Position numbers and translations under genes: made by a program | Assembly: GCA_035507915.1 (NCBI GenBank) | Contig: DATJNS010000441.1 | Span: 1 to 19,577 of the forward strand | Length of the DNA: 19,577 nt | Direction of reading: 5' to 3' | Source of the DNA: JACQAI01 sp035507915 | Lineage (GTDB): Bacteria > Pseudomonadota > Alphaproteobacteria > Elsterales > Elsteraceae | The notes under the pieces: generated by a model | What the model saw: only the letters and a program-made list of their open reading frames with translations | Told to the model about the DNA's origin: nothing | Databases searched by the model: none | Shown: positions 1 to 7,217 of the stretch, piece by piece | Numbering within the stretch: position 1 is the first letter of the stretch | How the letters are laid out: each line of letters opens with the position of its first letter

Positions 1-288
1 CAAGCGGGCTACAACACCGTGCTCGACCTCCTGCAAGCCGGGCCCCGCATGGTGCTGGTGCCGTTCGCGGCCGCCGGCGAGACCGAGCAGGCGCTGCGCG
101 CCCGGCTGCTCGCAGACACCGGGCGTGCGGTCGTGATCGACGAAGCAACCTTGACACCCGATCGCCTGGCAGCCGCGATCGACCGCGCGCTCACCGCCCC
201 GCCGCCACCGCCGATGGCGATCGATTGCGACGGCGCCGCGGCGAGCGCGCGCGCGATCCGCGGCTGGCTCGCGGAGCGCGCGCCATGA
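1..288 (+). CDS. MurG-like glycosyltransferase, C-terminal end (partial)
   Basis: Only the last 95 residues are present; the gene begins upstream of the window and the frame is open from base 1. The first residues, QAGYNTVLDLLQAGPRMVLV, match the sugar-nucleotide-binding part of the GT28/MurG-type C-terminal domain (pattern GGYNT...EALA.G.P.V.VP), followed by PFAAAGETEQALRARLL and a closing helix rich in Ala and Leu. In this family that segment holds the nucleotide-sugar donor. The first Gly of the usual GGYNT is Ala. The stop TGA overlaps the ATG of the next gene (ATGA at 285-288), so the two are probably co-translated, and a glycosyltransferase next to a deacetylase suggests cell-surface polysaccharide work. 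Family confident; sugar substrate unknown. Confidence 0.8.
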   Translation, partial: QAGYNTVLDLLQAGPRMVLVPFAAAGETEQALRARLLADTGRAVVIDEATLTPDRLAAAIDRALTAPPPPPMAIDCDGAAASARAIRGWLAERAP

Positions 289-1046
289 GCGGCGCCGCGA
301 TCGACGAACCATGGAACGCGCTCGAGCGCGAGCTCGCGCAGTGGGCGGCCGCCGGACGCACGGCGACCCTGTGGTGGCGCGACGACGATGCGGTCGCGCC
401 GAGCGCCGCGCTCGACCGCCTGCTGACGCTCGGCGCCGGGCGCGCGCCGGTCGCGCTCGCGGTCGTGCCGGAGCCGGCCGGCGAGCCGCTGGCGCGCCGC
501 CTCGCGACCGCGCCGCTGGTGCGCGTGCTGCAGCACGGCTGGGCGCATCGCAACCACCGGCCGCCGGGCGCGCGCAGCGCCGAGCTGGGCGCCGACCGAC
601 CGCTCGCCATGGTGACCGACGAGCTCGCGCGCGGCCGCGACCATCTCGCGAGCCTGTTCGGCGCGCGTTTCCTGCCTGTGCTGGTGCCGCCGTGGAACCG
701 CATCGATCCGCCGGTCGTCGCCGCGCTGTCGAGGCTCGGCTTCCGCGGGCTGTCATGCTTCGGACCGCGCCCGGCGGGCGAGCGCGCGACCGTGAACACG
801 CACGTCGACCCGATCGCCTGGCGCGCCGGGCGCGGCTTCGTCGGTGAGGCCAAGGCGCTCGACGCACTGATCGGCCACCTCGCCGACCGGCGAACCGGCG
901 CGGCCGATGCCGACGAGCCGACCGGCCTGCTCACCCATCACCTGGTCCATGACGCGGCGCTCTGGCATTTTCTCGACCGGCTGCTCGAGTTCACCGCAGC
1001 TCATGCAGCGGTCCGCTGGCTCGACGCGCGCGCCGTGTTCGCCTGA
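285..1046 (+). CDS. polysaccharide-deacetylase-like (NodB-fold) protein
   Basis: This 253-residue protein starts at the ATG inside the ATGA overlap with the glycosyltransferase; an upstream in-frame start at 225 would add 20 Arg-rich residues unlike the family. Three NodB-fold landmarks are visible: WWRDDDA near residue 29 (the Asp pair that supplies the catalytic base and a metal ligand), HGWAHRNH near residue 86 (the His-x3-His metal-binding pair), and PPWNR near 128, equivalent to the RxPxx motif that lines the pocket. No signal peptide or membrane segment is seen, so it probably acts in the cytoplasm on a precursor made with its neighbour. The proposed reaction, N- or O-deacetylation of a sugar, is inferred from the fold; the substrate is not identifiable. 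Confidence 0.8.
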   Translation: MSGAAIDEPWNALERELAQWAAAGRTATLWWRDDDAVAPSAALDRLLTLGAGRAPVALAVVPEPAGEPLARRLATAPLVRVLQHGWAHRNHRPPGARSAELGADRPLAMVTDELARGRDHLASLFGARFLPVLVPPWNRIDPPVVAALSRLGFRGLSCFGPRPAGERATVNTHVDPIAWRAGRGFVGEAKALDALIGHLADRRTGAADADEPTGLLTHHLVHDAALWHFLDRLLEFTAAHAAVRWLDARAVFA

Positions 1047-1054
1047 TCTGCCTC

Positions 1055-1075
1055 GGGGTGGGCGGCTGGGGTGGG
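1055..1075 (+). other. G-quadruplex-type sequence (two copies of GGGGTGGGC)
   Basis: GGGGTGGGC occurs at 1055-1063 and again at 1068-1076. Together they give four runs of at least three G separated by loops of 1, 5 and 1 bases, which satisfies the usual G3+N1-7 quadruplex pattern. It lies 8 bases after the stop of the deacetylase gene and upstream of the importer operon, in the non-template strand. Whether it folds in vivo is not known; runs of G also arise by chance in this composition. Confidence 0.45.
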
Positions 1076-1086
1076 CCAGCGGCGCC

Positions 1087-1119
1087 TTGACCGGGCCGCC
1101 TGCGCTCGGCCACTGATAG
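1087..1119 (+). promoter_or_regulatory. possible promoter of the importer-metE-like operon
   Basis: TTGACC at 1087-1092 is a good -35 hexamer (5 of 6 to TTGACA). The best -10-like hexamer downstream is TGATAG at 1114-1119, but the 21-base spacer is longer than the usual 16-18, so this is tentative. Transcription would start near 1126, inside the inverted repeat at 1122-1146. Confidence 0.25.
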
Positions 1120-1121
1120 CC

Positions 1122-1146
1122 GACGCCGTCGGTCAACAACGGCGTC
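1122..1146. promoter_or_regulatory. perfect 8-bp inverted repeat, candidate operator or leader hairpin
   Basis: GACGCCGT (1122-1129) and ACGGCGTC (1139-1146) are exact reverse complements with a 9-base spacer. The right arm ends just before the GGGGAGGA ribosome-binding site (about 1151-1158) of the binding-protein gene. The position suits either a repressor operator over the start site or an RNA hairpin affecting initiation. No regulator gene is adjacent to assign it to. Confidence 0.35.
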
Positions 1147-1166
1147 ATGCGGGGAGGACAGCGAGC

Positions 1167-2132
1167 ATGGTGTGCACACTGCGGCGCGGGCTCGGGGCGA
1201 TCGTCCTGGGTGCGCTGATCGGTCTCGGTTCGTCGGCGACATGGGCGCAGGACACGGTGCGGATCGGCCTGCCGACCAAGACCTACTATCCGACGATCAT
1301 CGCCGAGACCGCGCAGCGCCAGAAGCTGTTCGACAAGGAAGGCATCAAGGCCGAGCTGACGATCTACCGCAGCGGCGGCGAGACCTTCGAGGCAGGGGCC
1401 GCGGGCGCCGCCGACCTGCAGCTCAACTCGGTGTCGATCCTGGCGGCCGGTCGGCGCAAGGGCGTCGAGACCAAGGCGGTCGCCGGCACCGCGCTCGGCT
1501 ACTACGGCTGGTACCTGATGGTGCGCGCCGACTCGCCGGTCACCGACGCCGCCCAGCTCGACGGCAAGAAGGTCGGCATCACGGCCGCCGGCTCGGGCTC
1601 CGACTTCCTGGCGCGTTGGGCCATGCAGGACCGCAAGATCAAGTTCACCGAAGTGCCGCTCGGCGGCGGCGGGCTGGTGCCCAACCTGTTGTCCGGCAAC
1701 GTCGACGCGATCGTGCTCTACTCGCCCCTGTCGTTCAAGGTCATGCAGGACAAGTCGGCGCGCAGCCTGCTCGACTTCGGCGCGTCGGTGCCGCAGCACC
1801 TGACCGGCGTGTGGATCGCGTCCGACAAGTACATCAAGGAGAAGCCGCAAGCGATCCAGAAGGCGCTCAACGCGCTCTACGGTGGGCTTGCCTATCTGCG
1901 CGCCAATCGCGCCGAGGCGATCAAGATGATCGCGGAGATCGACGAGATTCCGCCGAAGGTCGCCGAGGCCGAGCTCGACGGCGATCTGTCCAAGCTGTCG
2001 ACCACCGGCGAGATGAAGGAGGAGTGGGTCGCGCGCGCGCTCGATTTCAGCAAGCTGATCGGCATGACCGACCTGGCGCCGGCCGCCGATTGCTATGTGA
2101 CCACCTTCCGGCCTCATCCCACCGTGAAGTGA
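1167..2132 (+). CDS. NMT1/THI5-type ABC transporter substrate-binding protein
   Basis: A 321-residue periplasmic binding protein of the SsuA/TauA/ThiY (NMT1/THI5-like) class, which captures a small substrate and hands it to the permeases encoded next. The ATG at 1167 is chosen because GGGGAGGA lies about 8 bases upstream and a clean signal peptide follows: basic MVCTLRRG, a hydrophobic core, then ATWA before a likely cut at QDTVRIGLP. Residues 27-60 carry the typical first strand and YPTIIAETAQRQKLFDKEGI; later segments LDGKKVGITAAGSGSDF and LLSGNVDAIV also fit the family. It is the first gene of a five-gene operon, 19 bases from the permease gene. The ligand cannot be read from sequence; sulfonates, pyrimidine precursors, nitriles and aromatic acids are all known in the family. 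Confidence 0.88.
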   Translation: MVCTLRRGLGAIVLGALIGLGSSATWAQDTVRIGLPTKTYYPTIIAETAQRQKLFDKEGIKAELTIYRSGGETFEAGAAGAADLQLNSVSILAAGRRKGVETKAVAGTALGYYGWYLMVRADSPVTDAAQLDGKKVGITAAGSGSDFLARWAMQDRKIKFTEVPLGGGGLVPNLLSGNVDAIVLYSPLSFKVMQDKSARSLLDFGASVPQHLTGVWIASDKYIKEKPQAIQKALNALYGGLAYLRANRAEAIKMIAEIDEIPPKVAEAELDGDLSKLSTTGEMKEEWVARALDFSKLIGMTDLAPAADCYVTTFRPHPTVK

Positions 2133-2151
2133 CGGCGTTGCGCGCGACCGC

Positions 2152-2904
2152 ATGACCCGCCTGGCGCTCATCGCGGCGCGGTTCGCGCTGCTCGCCGCGG
2201 TGCTGGCGGCGTGGGAGGTGCTGCCGCGCGCCGGCGTGGTCGATCCACGCCTGCTGCCGCCGCTCGGCAACGTGCTCGCGATGCTGATCGATCTCCTGGG
2301 CCGCGCGAACGTCCAGGAGGCGATCGGCGTCTCGGCCGCCGAGTTCGCGGTTGCGTTCGCCATCGCGGTGCCGCTCGGCGCCGCGATCGGCATCCTGATC
2401 GCCGAGAGCGAGTTTCTCGGCGAGGTGTTCAGGCCGATGCTGTTCTACGTGTTCAGCGTGCCGAAATCGATCTTCCTGCCGATGTTCATCCTGGCGTTCG
2501 GCATCGGCTTCCAGCAGAAGGTCGCCTACGCCGCGTTCTCGACCGTGTTCATCGTCATGATGACGGCGACCGCGGCGGTCGAGTCGGTGCGCGCCGACCA
2601 TCTCCTGGTCGCGCGCTCGTGTGGCGCCACGCGCGCGCAGGTGATCCGCCGGGTCTATCTGCCCAGCATGCTGCCGGTGCTGCTCGAGGCGTTGCGCCTG
2701 TCGATGATCTTCAACTTCACGGGCGTGCTGATCGCCGAGATGTACGCCTCGCGCACCGGCATCGGCCAGTTGATCGAGAGCTGGGGCGAGAACTTCCAGA
2801 TGACGCAGCTGTTCGCCGGGGTCGTCCTGCTCGCGACGGCGGCCATCGTGCTGAACGAGACCATCCGCTGGCTGGAGACGCGGTGCAGCGCGTGGCGAAC
2901 CTGA
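2152..2904 (+). CDS. ABC transporter permease (SsuC/TauC type), first of two
   Basis: A 250-residue inner-membrane permease with about six hydrophobic segments by eye. The cytoplasmic EAA-type loop that docks the ATPase is VARSCGATRAQVIRRVYLP near residues 151-169, followed by the family-typical IAEMYASRTGIGQLI. ATG 2152 gives a short basic N-terminus before the first membrane segment; no strong ribosome-binding site is visible. The gene follows the binding-protein gene and its last 22 bases overlap the ATPase gene, indicating one transcript and coupled translation. It resembles the permease at 3703-4512 (both carry WEV(L/V)PR near the start), so the two probably form a heterodimer. Confidence 0.9.
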   Translation: MTRLALIAARFALLAAVLAAWEVLPRAGVVDPRLLPPLGNVLAMLIDLLGRANVQEAIGVSAAEFAVAFAIAVPLGAAIGILIAESEFLGEVFRPMLFYVFSVPKSIFLPMFILAFGIGFQQKVAYAAFSTVFIVMMTATAAVESVRADHLLVARSCGATRAQVIRRVYLPSMLPVLLEALRLSMIFNFTGVLIAEMYASRTGIGQLIESWGENFQMTQLFAGVVLLATAAIVLNETIRWLETRCSAWRT

Positions 2905-3692
2905 GCGCGGCGCGCGACGAGGCCGCCGCGCCGACCGCGATCGCGGTGACGGGGCTGAGCCACGTCTACGCGGGACGCGACGGCGCGATGCCCACCCTCG
3001 AGAACATCGCGCTGACCGTGGCGGCCGGCCGCTTCGTCGTGATCGTCGGACCGAGCGGCTGCGGCAAGACGTCGCTCCTCATGATGCTGGCCGGGCTGCG
3101 TGCGGCCAGCACGGGCGAGATCCTGTGCAATGGCCGGCCGATGCGCGAGCCCGACCCGGCGCGCGTCGGCGTGGTGTTCCAGGAGGCCAGCCTGTTCCCC
3201 TGGCTGACCGCGGTCGAGAACGTCGAGTTCCCGCTCGCGCTGCGCCACGTCGCGCGCGCCGACCGGCGCCGGCGCGCGACCGAGATGCTCGAGCTGGTCG
3301 GGCTCACCGGGTTCGGCGGACGCCATCCCCACGAGCTGTCCGGCGGCATGAAGCAGCGCGTCGCGATCGCGCGCGGCCTGGTCCAGGATCCGCCAGTGCT
3401 GCTGATGGACGAGCCGTTCGCCGCGCTCGACGAGCAGACCCGCATGACCATGGGCCACGAGCTGCTGCGCATCTGGTCGCGGACGTCGAAGACCGTCGTG
3501 TTCGTCACCCACAGCCTGACCGAGGCCGTCTACCTCGCCGACGAGGTCCTCGTGATGTCGGCGCGGCCCGGCCGCATCATCGACCGCATCGCGGTGCCGC
3601 TGGCGCGGCCGCGCAGCTACGAGATGATGGCGACCGACACGTTCGGCCGGCTGCGCGAGCGGATCTGGCAGCAGATCCGCACGACGGCCTGA
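2883..3692 (+). CDS. ABC transporter ATPase (SsuB/TauB type)
   Basis: A 269-residue ATPase powering the importer from the cytoplasmic face. Walker A is GPSGCGKT (56-63), the Q-loop Gln is at 100, the signature is LSGGM (152-156), Walker B is VLLMDE (172-177) and the switch His is at 210 (FVTHS). EASLFPWLTAVENVEFPL is characteristic of the nitrate/sulfonate/taurine subfamily. I chose GTG 2883 because GGAGA at 2874-2878 sits at a normal distance; GTG 2892 is an alternative three codons later. It overlaps the upstream permease gene by 22 bases. All catalytic motifs are intact. Confidence 0.9.
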   Translation: MQRVANLSAARDEAAAPTAIAVTGLSHVYAGRDGAMPTLENIALTVAAGRFVVIVGPSGCGKTSLLMMLAGLRAASTGEILCNGRPMREPDPARVGVVFQEASLFPWLTAVENVEFPLALRHVARADRRRRATEMLELVGLTGFGGRHPHELSGGMKQRVAIARGLVQDPPVLLMDEPFAALDEQTRMTMGHELLRIWSRTSKTVVFVTHSLTEAVYLADEVLVMSARPGRIIDRIAVPLARPRSYEMMATDTFGRLRERIWQQIRTTA

Positions 3693-3702
3693 AGGTCCAC
3701 GC

Positions 3703-4512
3703 ATGACGCTGCGCCCCGCCACCGTCCGCCGCCTGATCGTGCTCACCCTCGTGGTGCTGTGGGAGGTCGTGCCGCGCACCGGCGCGCTGCCCGAGCTCCT
3801 GCTGCCGTCGCTGTCCAAGACCCTGATCGCGCTGGTCACGGACGCCGATCAATATGCCGCCGCCCTGCTCGTCACCCTGTCAGAGGTCGCGCTCGCCATG
3901 CTGATCGCCTGCGGTGCCGGCATCCTGGTCGGCGCCCTGGTCGGCGGCATCGCGCGGCTGCGCAACCTGCTGCTGCCGGTATTCTCCAGCCTCTATGCCG
4001 TGCCGATCGTCATCCTCTACCCGATCTTCACCGCCTGGCTCGGCATCGGCTCGGAGTCCAAGATCGTGTTCGCCGGCATCTACGGCTTCTTTCCCGTCAT
4101 GCTGTCGACCGCGGCCGGCATCCGGACGATCGATCCGCAGCTCCTGCTCGCCGCGCGCGCGATGGGCGCGACGGTGCCGCAGCGCATCGCGCGCGTCATC
4201 ATCCCGGCGGCGATCCCGACCGTGCTGACCGGGCTGCGCCTGGGCGGCGCGCTCACCATCATCGGCGTCGTGGTCGCCGAGATGCTGACGTCGTCGGCCG
4301 GCATCGGCTATCTCGTGACCAGCTACCGCACCGTGCTCGACAGCCCGCACGTGTTCGCCGGGGTGCTGATGATCCTCTTGCTGTCGGTGCTCTTCGACGT
4401 CGCGGCGCGACGGCTCGAGCGGCGCACGCTGGTCTGGCAGACCGCCGGCCGGCGCGAGCGCACCGGCACCCCCGAGAGCAAGCCGGGCGCCGCCACGCCC
4501 GCACCCGCCTGA
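3703..4512 (+). CDS. ABC transporter permease (SsuC/TauC type), second of two
   Basis: A 269-residue membrane permease, a paralogue of the product of 2152-2904, with about six hydrophobic segments. Its EAA-type loop is AARAMGATVPQRIARVIIP near residues 150-168, followed by VVAEMLTSSAGIGYLV. A polar tail of about 25 residues (Pro/Ala/Thr-rich) extends past the last membrane helix and has no counterpart in the first permease. GAAGG at 3691-3695 provides a ribosome-binding site overlapping the ATPase stop. With one ATPase gene and two permease genes, the expected complex is binding protein, heterodimeric permease and ATPase dimer, as in some riboflavin and pyrimidine importers; that assembly is inferred. 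Confidence 0.9.
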   Translation: MTLRPATVRRLIVLTLVVLWEVVPRTGALPELLLPSLSKTLIALVTDADQYAAALLVTLSEVALAMLIACGAGILVGALVGGIARLRNLLLPVFSSLYAVPIVILYPIFTAWLGIGSESKIVFAGIYGFFPVMLSTAAGIRTIDPQLLLAARAMGATVPQRIARVIIPAAIPTVLTGLRLGGALTIIGVVVAEMLTSSAGIGYLVTSYRTVLDSPHVFAGVLMILLLSVLFDVAARRLERRTLVWQTAGRRERTGTPESKPGAATPAPA

Positions 4513-4535
4513 CCCCACGAGGAGGACGAACCGCC

Positions 4536-5573
4536 ATGCCCCTGCCCCTGTTGCCGACCACGGTGGTCGGGAGCTACCCGCAGCCCGACTGGCTGGTCAA
4601 TCGCGAGCTCCTGTCGAAGGGCGTGCCGCGCGTGCGCATGGCCGAGCTGTGGCGCGTGCCCGAGCCGTTCCTCGAGCAGGCCCAGGACGACGCGACCCTG
4701 TTGGCGATCCGCGACATGGAGCGCGCCGGCATCGACATCATCACGGACGGCGAGATGCGCCGCGAGAGCTACTCGAACCGCTTCGCCACCGCGCTCTCGG
4801 GCATCGACCTCGAGACGCCGGGCGAGGTGCTGGCGCGCGGCGGCCGCGCGACGCCGGTGCCGCGCGTGGTCGGACCGATCCGCCGCACTCGCCCGGTCGA
4901 GGTGCGCGACATGGAATTCCTCCGGCGCAGCACCGAACGCACCGCCAAGATCACCCTGCCGGGCCCGTTCACCATGAGCAAGCAGGCGGTCGACGCCCAC
5001 TACCGCGACGACGAGGCGATGGCGATGGACTTCGCCGTCGCGGTGAACCAGGAGCTGCGCGACCTGCAGGCGGCCGGCGCCGACGTGATCCAGCTCGACG
5101 AGCCGTGGGTGCGCAGCGATCCGGAGGCCGCCAAGCGCTACGCCGTCAAGGCGATCAACCGCGCGCTCGAAGGCATCACGGTGCCGACCGTCGTGCATCT
5201 GTGCTTCGGCTATGCCGCGGTGGTGCCGGGGGCCAAGCCGACCGGCTACCAGTTCCTCGCCGAGCTCGCCGACACGACGGCGCAGCAGATCTCGATCGAG
5301 GCGGCGCAACCCAAGCTCGATCTCGGCGTGTTGCGCGAGCTCAAGGGCAAGACCGTGATGCTCGGCGTGCTCGACCTCGGCGACCTCGCGGTCGAGAGCG
5401 CCGAGACGGTCGCGGCGCGCATCCGAGCCGGCCTGGCGCACGTCGCGCCCGACAAGCTCGTCCCGGCACCCGATTGCGGCATGAAGTACCTGCCGCGCGC
5501 GGTCGCGTTCGGCAAGCTGAGGGCGCTGGCGCTGGGCGCCGCGATCGTGCGCGCCGAGCTCGCGGCACGCTAG
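4536..5573 (+). CDS. MetE C-terminal-domain methyltransferase (core-MetE-like)
   Basis: A 345-residue stand-alone version of the cobalamin-independent methionine synthase catalytic domain; full MetE is about twice as long. Strong GAGGAGGA (about 4519-4526) precedes ATG 4536. The zinc set is complete: His221 and Cys223 (VHLCFGY), Glu255 (ISIEAAQ) and Cys314 (APDCGMKYLPR). VGSYPQP (11-17), TDGE (70-73) and IQLDEP (185-190) are the usual substrate-site strands. The enzyme should activate a thiol on zinc and transfer a methyl or alkyl group. Relatives include folate-independent methionine synthases and epoxyalkane:coenzyme M transferase, so the acceptor may be homocysteine or another thiol. Lying 23 bases after the second permease gene, it probably acts on the imported compound or a product of it. 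Fold and zinc site are clear; substrate is open. Confidence 0.85.
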   Translation: MPLPLLPTTVVGSYPQPDWLVNRELLSKGVPRVRMAELWRVPEPFLEQAQDDATLLAIRDMERAGIDIITDGEMRRESYSNRFATALSGIDLETPGEVLARGGRATPVPRVVGPIRRTRPVEVRDMEFLRRSTERTAKITLPGPFTMSKQAVDAHYRDDEAMAMDFAVAVNQELRDLQAAGADVIQLDEPWVRSDPEAAKRYAVKAINRALEGITVPTVVHLCFGYAAVVPGAKPTGYQFLAELADTTAQQISIEAAQPKLDLGVLRELKGKTVMLGVLDLGDLAVESAETVAARIRAGLAHVAPDKLVPAPDCGMKYLPRAVAFGKLRALALGAAIVRAELAAR

Positions 5574-5600
5574 AGACGCGACCCGTCGAGTCGGCGCAGG

Positions 5601-6407
5601 TCAGCCCCGCGCGCGACCGCCCGCGCCCTGGCCGTAGCTGCCGATGAAGCTGTGGAAGCGCTCGAGGAACGCCTGGGTGCGCGGGTTCCCGGGATTCTCC
5701 AGCACTTTGGCGGGCGCGCCCATCTCGACGATCTGACCGTCGCTCATGAACCCGACGACGTCGGCGACCTCGTGCGCGAAGGCGATCTCGTGGGTCACGA
5801 TCACCATCGTCATGCCTTCCTCGGCGAGCTGGCGGATCACCGCCAGGACCTCGCCGACCAGCTCGGGATCGAGCGCCGAGGTCACCTCGTCGAACAGCAC
5901 GACCGCGGGGTTCATGGCGAGCGCGCGGGCGATCGCGACGCGCTGACGCTGGCCGCCCGACAAGTGCTGCGGGTAGGCGTCGGCCTTGCCGGCGAGGCCG
6001 ACCTTGTCGAGCAGCGAGCGCGCCAGGCTTTCGGCCTCCCGCTTCGCCATGCGCGCGACGGTCACCGGCCCTTCCATGACGTTGCCGAGCGCGGTCATGT
6101 GCGGGAACAGGTTGAAGTGCTGGAACACCATGCCGGTCTGCGCGCGGAACGCGGCGAGCTCGCGGTCGCCCGGCAGCCGCGTCTTGCCGGCGCCGAACTC
6201 CATGAGGCGCTCGCCGACGCGCACGCGCCCGCGGTTGGGCGTCTCGAGCAGGTTGATGCAGCGCAGCAGGGTCGACTTGCCCGAGCCGCTCGGTCCGATC
6301 AGCGCCACCGCCGAGCCGCGCTCGACCTCCAGCGTGATGCCCTTGAGCACGTGCAGCGCGCCGAACGATTTGTGCAGGTCGGCGATCTCGATCATCCGCT
6401 CGGCCAT
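5601..6407 (-). CDS. polar amino acid ABC transporter ATPase (GlnQ/HisP type)
   Basis: A 268-residue ATPase of the polar-amino-acid uptake family. Walker A GPSGSGKST (38-46), Q-loop Gln96 in MVFQHFNLFPHMT, signature LSGGQ (149-153), Walker B FDE (172-174) and switch His206 (VTHE) are all present; the Asp-Glu is followed by Val rather than the commoner Pro. The start MAERMIEI at 6407 is favoured because its ATG shares TGATG with the permease stop, indicating translational coupling; Met5 is an alternative. It is the last gene of the reverse-strand operon and ends 27 bases from the convergent metE-like gene. It ends in a Gly/Arg-rich tail, GQGAGGRARG. Confidence 0.92.
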   Translation of the reverse strand: MAERMIEIADLHKSFGALHVLKGITLEVERGSAVALIGPSGSGKSTLLRCINLLETPNRGRVRVGERLMEFGAGKTRLPGDRELAAFRAQTGMVFQHFNLFPHMTALGNVMEGPVTVARMAKREAESLARSLLDKVGLAGKADAYPQHLSGGQRQRVAIARALAMNPAVVLFDEVTSALDPELVGEVLAVIRQLAEEGMTMVIVTHEIAFAHEVADVVGFMSDGQIVEMGAPAKVLENPGNPRTQAFLERFHSFIGSYGQGAGGRARG

Positions 6408-7147
6408 CAGTCGCTCGCCGCCATCCGCTTCTCGACCAGCTGCGCCAGCAGGGTCAGCGGGAACAGCACGCCGAAATAGATGATGGCGACCGCGGTATAG
6501 ACCTCGAGCGGCCGATAGGTCGTCGCCGTGATGATCTCGCCCTGATAGAGCAGGTCGCTCACCGCGATCGTCGATACCAGCGAGGTGTTCTTGAGCTGGG
6601 TGATCGACTGGTTCATGAACGGCGGGATCATGCGCTTGATCGCCTGCGGCAGGATCACTCGGCGCATCACCTGGCCGCGCCGCATGCCGATCGCGCGGGC
6701 CGCGTCCCACTGGCCGCGCTCGATCGAATTGACGCCGCCTCGGATGATCTCGGCGTAGAACGCGCCGGTGTAGAGCGAGAGCGTCATGCCCGCCGCGATG
6801 TGGGCCGGGATGTCGATGCCGACGATCACCGGGAAGGCGTAGTAGAACCAGATCAGCTGCACGAGCAGCGGCGTGCAGCGGAACACCTCGACGTAGAGGA
6901 AGAGCAGGCCGCGCAGCGCCGCGGCGTATGGCCGCCCCGTGAGCAGGAACCGAAGGTTGGGCGCGCCCGGCGCCGCGACCTCAGCCGCGGCGTCGCCCGA
7001 TCCGCCCAGCCGGGCGATGCCGACCACGAAGCCGATGATCAGCCCGAGCACGATGGTGCCGAGCGCGTACAGCACCGTGAAGCCCAGCCCGATCGCGATG
7101 AACGTCCGGTACTGCCAGAGGAAGCTGAAATCCCAGTTGTAATGCAC
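6407..7147 (-). CDS. polar amino acid ABC transporter permease (HisM/GlnP type)
   Basis: A 246-residue inner-membrane permease of the HEQRo/HisMQ family. The long EAA loop with flanks, RGGVNSIERGQWDAARAIGM and then MRRVILPQAIKRMIPPFMNQ, at about residues 136-181 is diagnostic. There is a polar insert (about 47-73, Gly/Ala/Pro-rich) between the first two membrane stretches. Translation starts at GTG 7147; the only ribosome-binding candidate is the GGGG at 7160-7157, which is also part of a stable RNA structure. Only one permease gene is present where many such systems have two, so a homodimer is expected. It lies between the binding-protein and ATPase genes. Confidence 0.92.
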   Translation of the reverse strand: MHYNWDFSFLWQYRTFIAIGLGFTVLYALGTIVLGLIIGFVVGIARLGGSGDAAAEVAAPGAPNLRFLLTGRPYAAALRGLLFLYVEVFRCTPLLVQLIWFYYAFPVIVGIDIPAHIAAGMTLSLYTGAFYAEIIRGGVNSIERGQWDAARAIGMRRGQVMRRVILPQAIKRMIPPFMNQSITQLKNTSLVSTIAVSDLLYQGEIITATTYRPLEVYTAVAIIYFGVLFPLTLLAQLVEKRMAASD

Positions 7148-7156
7148 GGCCTATCG

Positions 7157-7194
7157 CCCCGCCCCGGCCCCTCCCCGAAGGGAGACACCGGGGC
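7157..7194 (-). promoter_or_regulatory. cUUCGg-capped hairpin overlapping a G-quadruplex motif, between binding-protein and permease genes
   Basis: Read in the mRNA sense (minus strand), CTCCC (7184-7180) and GGGAG (7175-7171) pair around TTCG, giving the exceptionally stable C(UUCG)G tetraloop. Outer arms GCCCCGG (7194-7188) and CCGGGGC (7167-7161) add seven more pairs across a 3x3 internal loop. The same strand carries four GGGG runs at 7176-7157 with loops of 1, 2 and 1 bases, a tight quadruplex motif competing with the hairpin. The last GGGG is the only plausible ribosome-binding site for the permease GTG at 7147. The likely role is to stabilise upstream binding-protein mRNA or lower permease translation; it may also be a dispersed palindromic repeat. 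Confidence 0.6.
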
Positions 7195-7217
7195 GAACCT
7201 GCACGTCGCGTGCCGGC

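Noticed and set aside
753..2393. A 546-codon open frame on the minus strand opposite the deacetylase, binding-protein and permease genes
   Set aside because: It runs antisense to recognisable genes, is rich in Arg, His, Gly and Ala without family motifs, and is explained by the scarcity of stop codons in GC-rich DNA.
4323..5441. A 372-codon minus-strand frame opposite the metE-like gene
   Set aside because: It is antisense to a gene with an intact zinc site and shows the low-complexity Arg/His/Asp-rich composition of shadow frames.
5574..5600. A bidirectional terminator between the convergent metE-like and ATPase genes
   Set aside because: The 27-base gap contains only short partial complementarity (around GACCCGTCGAGTCGG) and no T-run on either strand.
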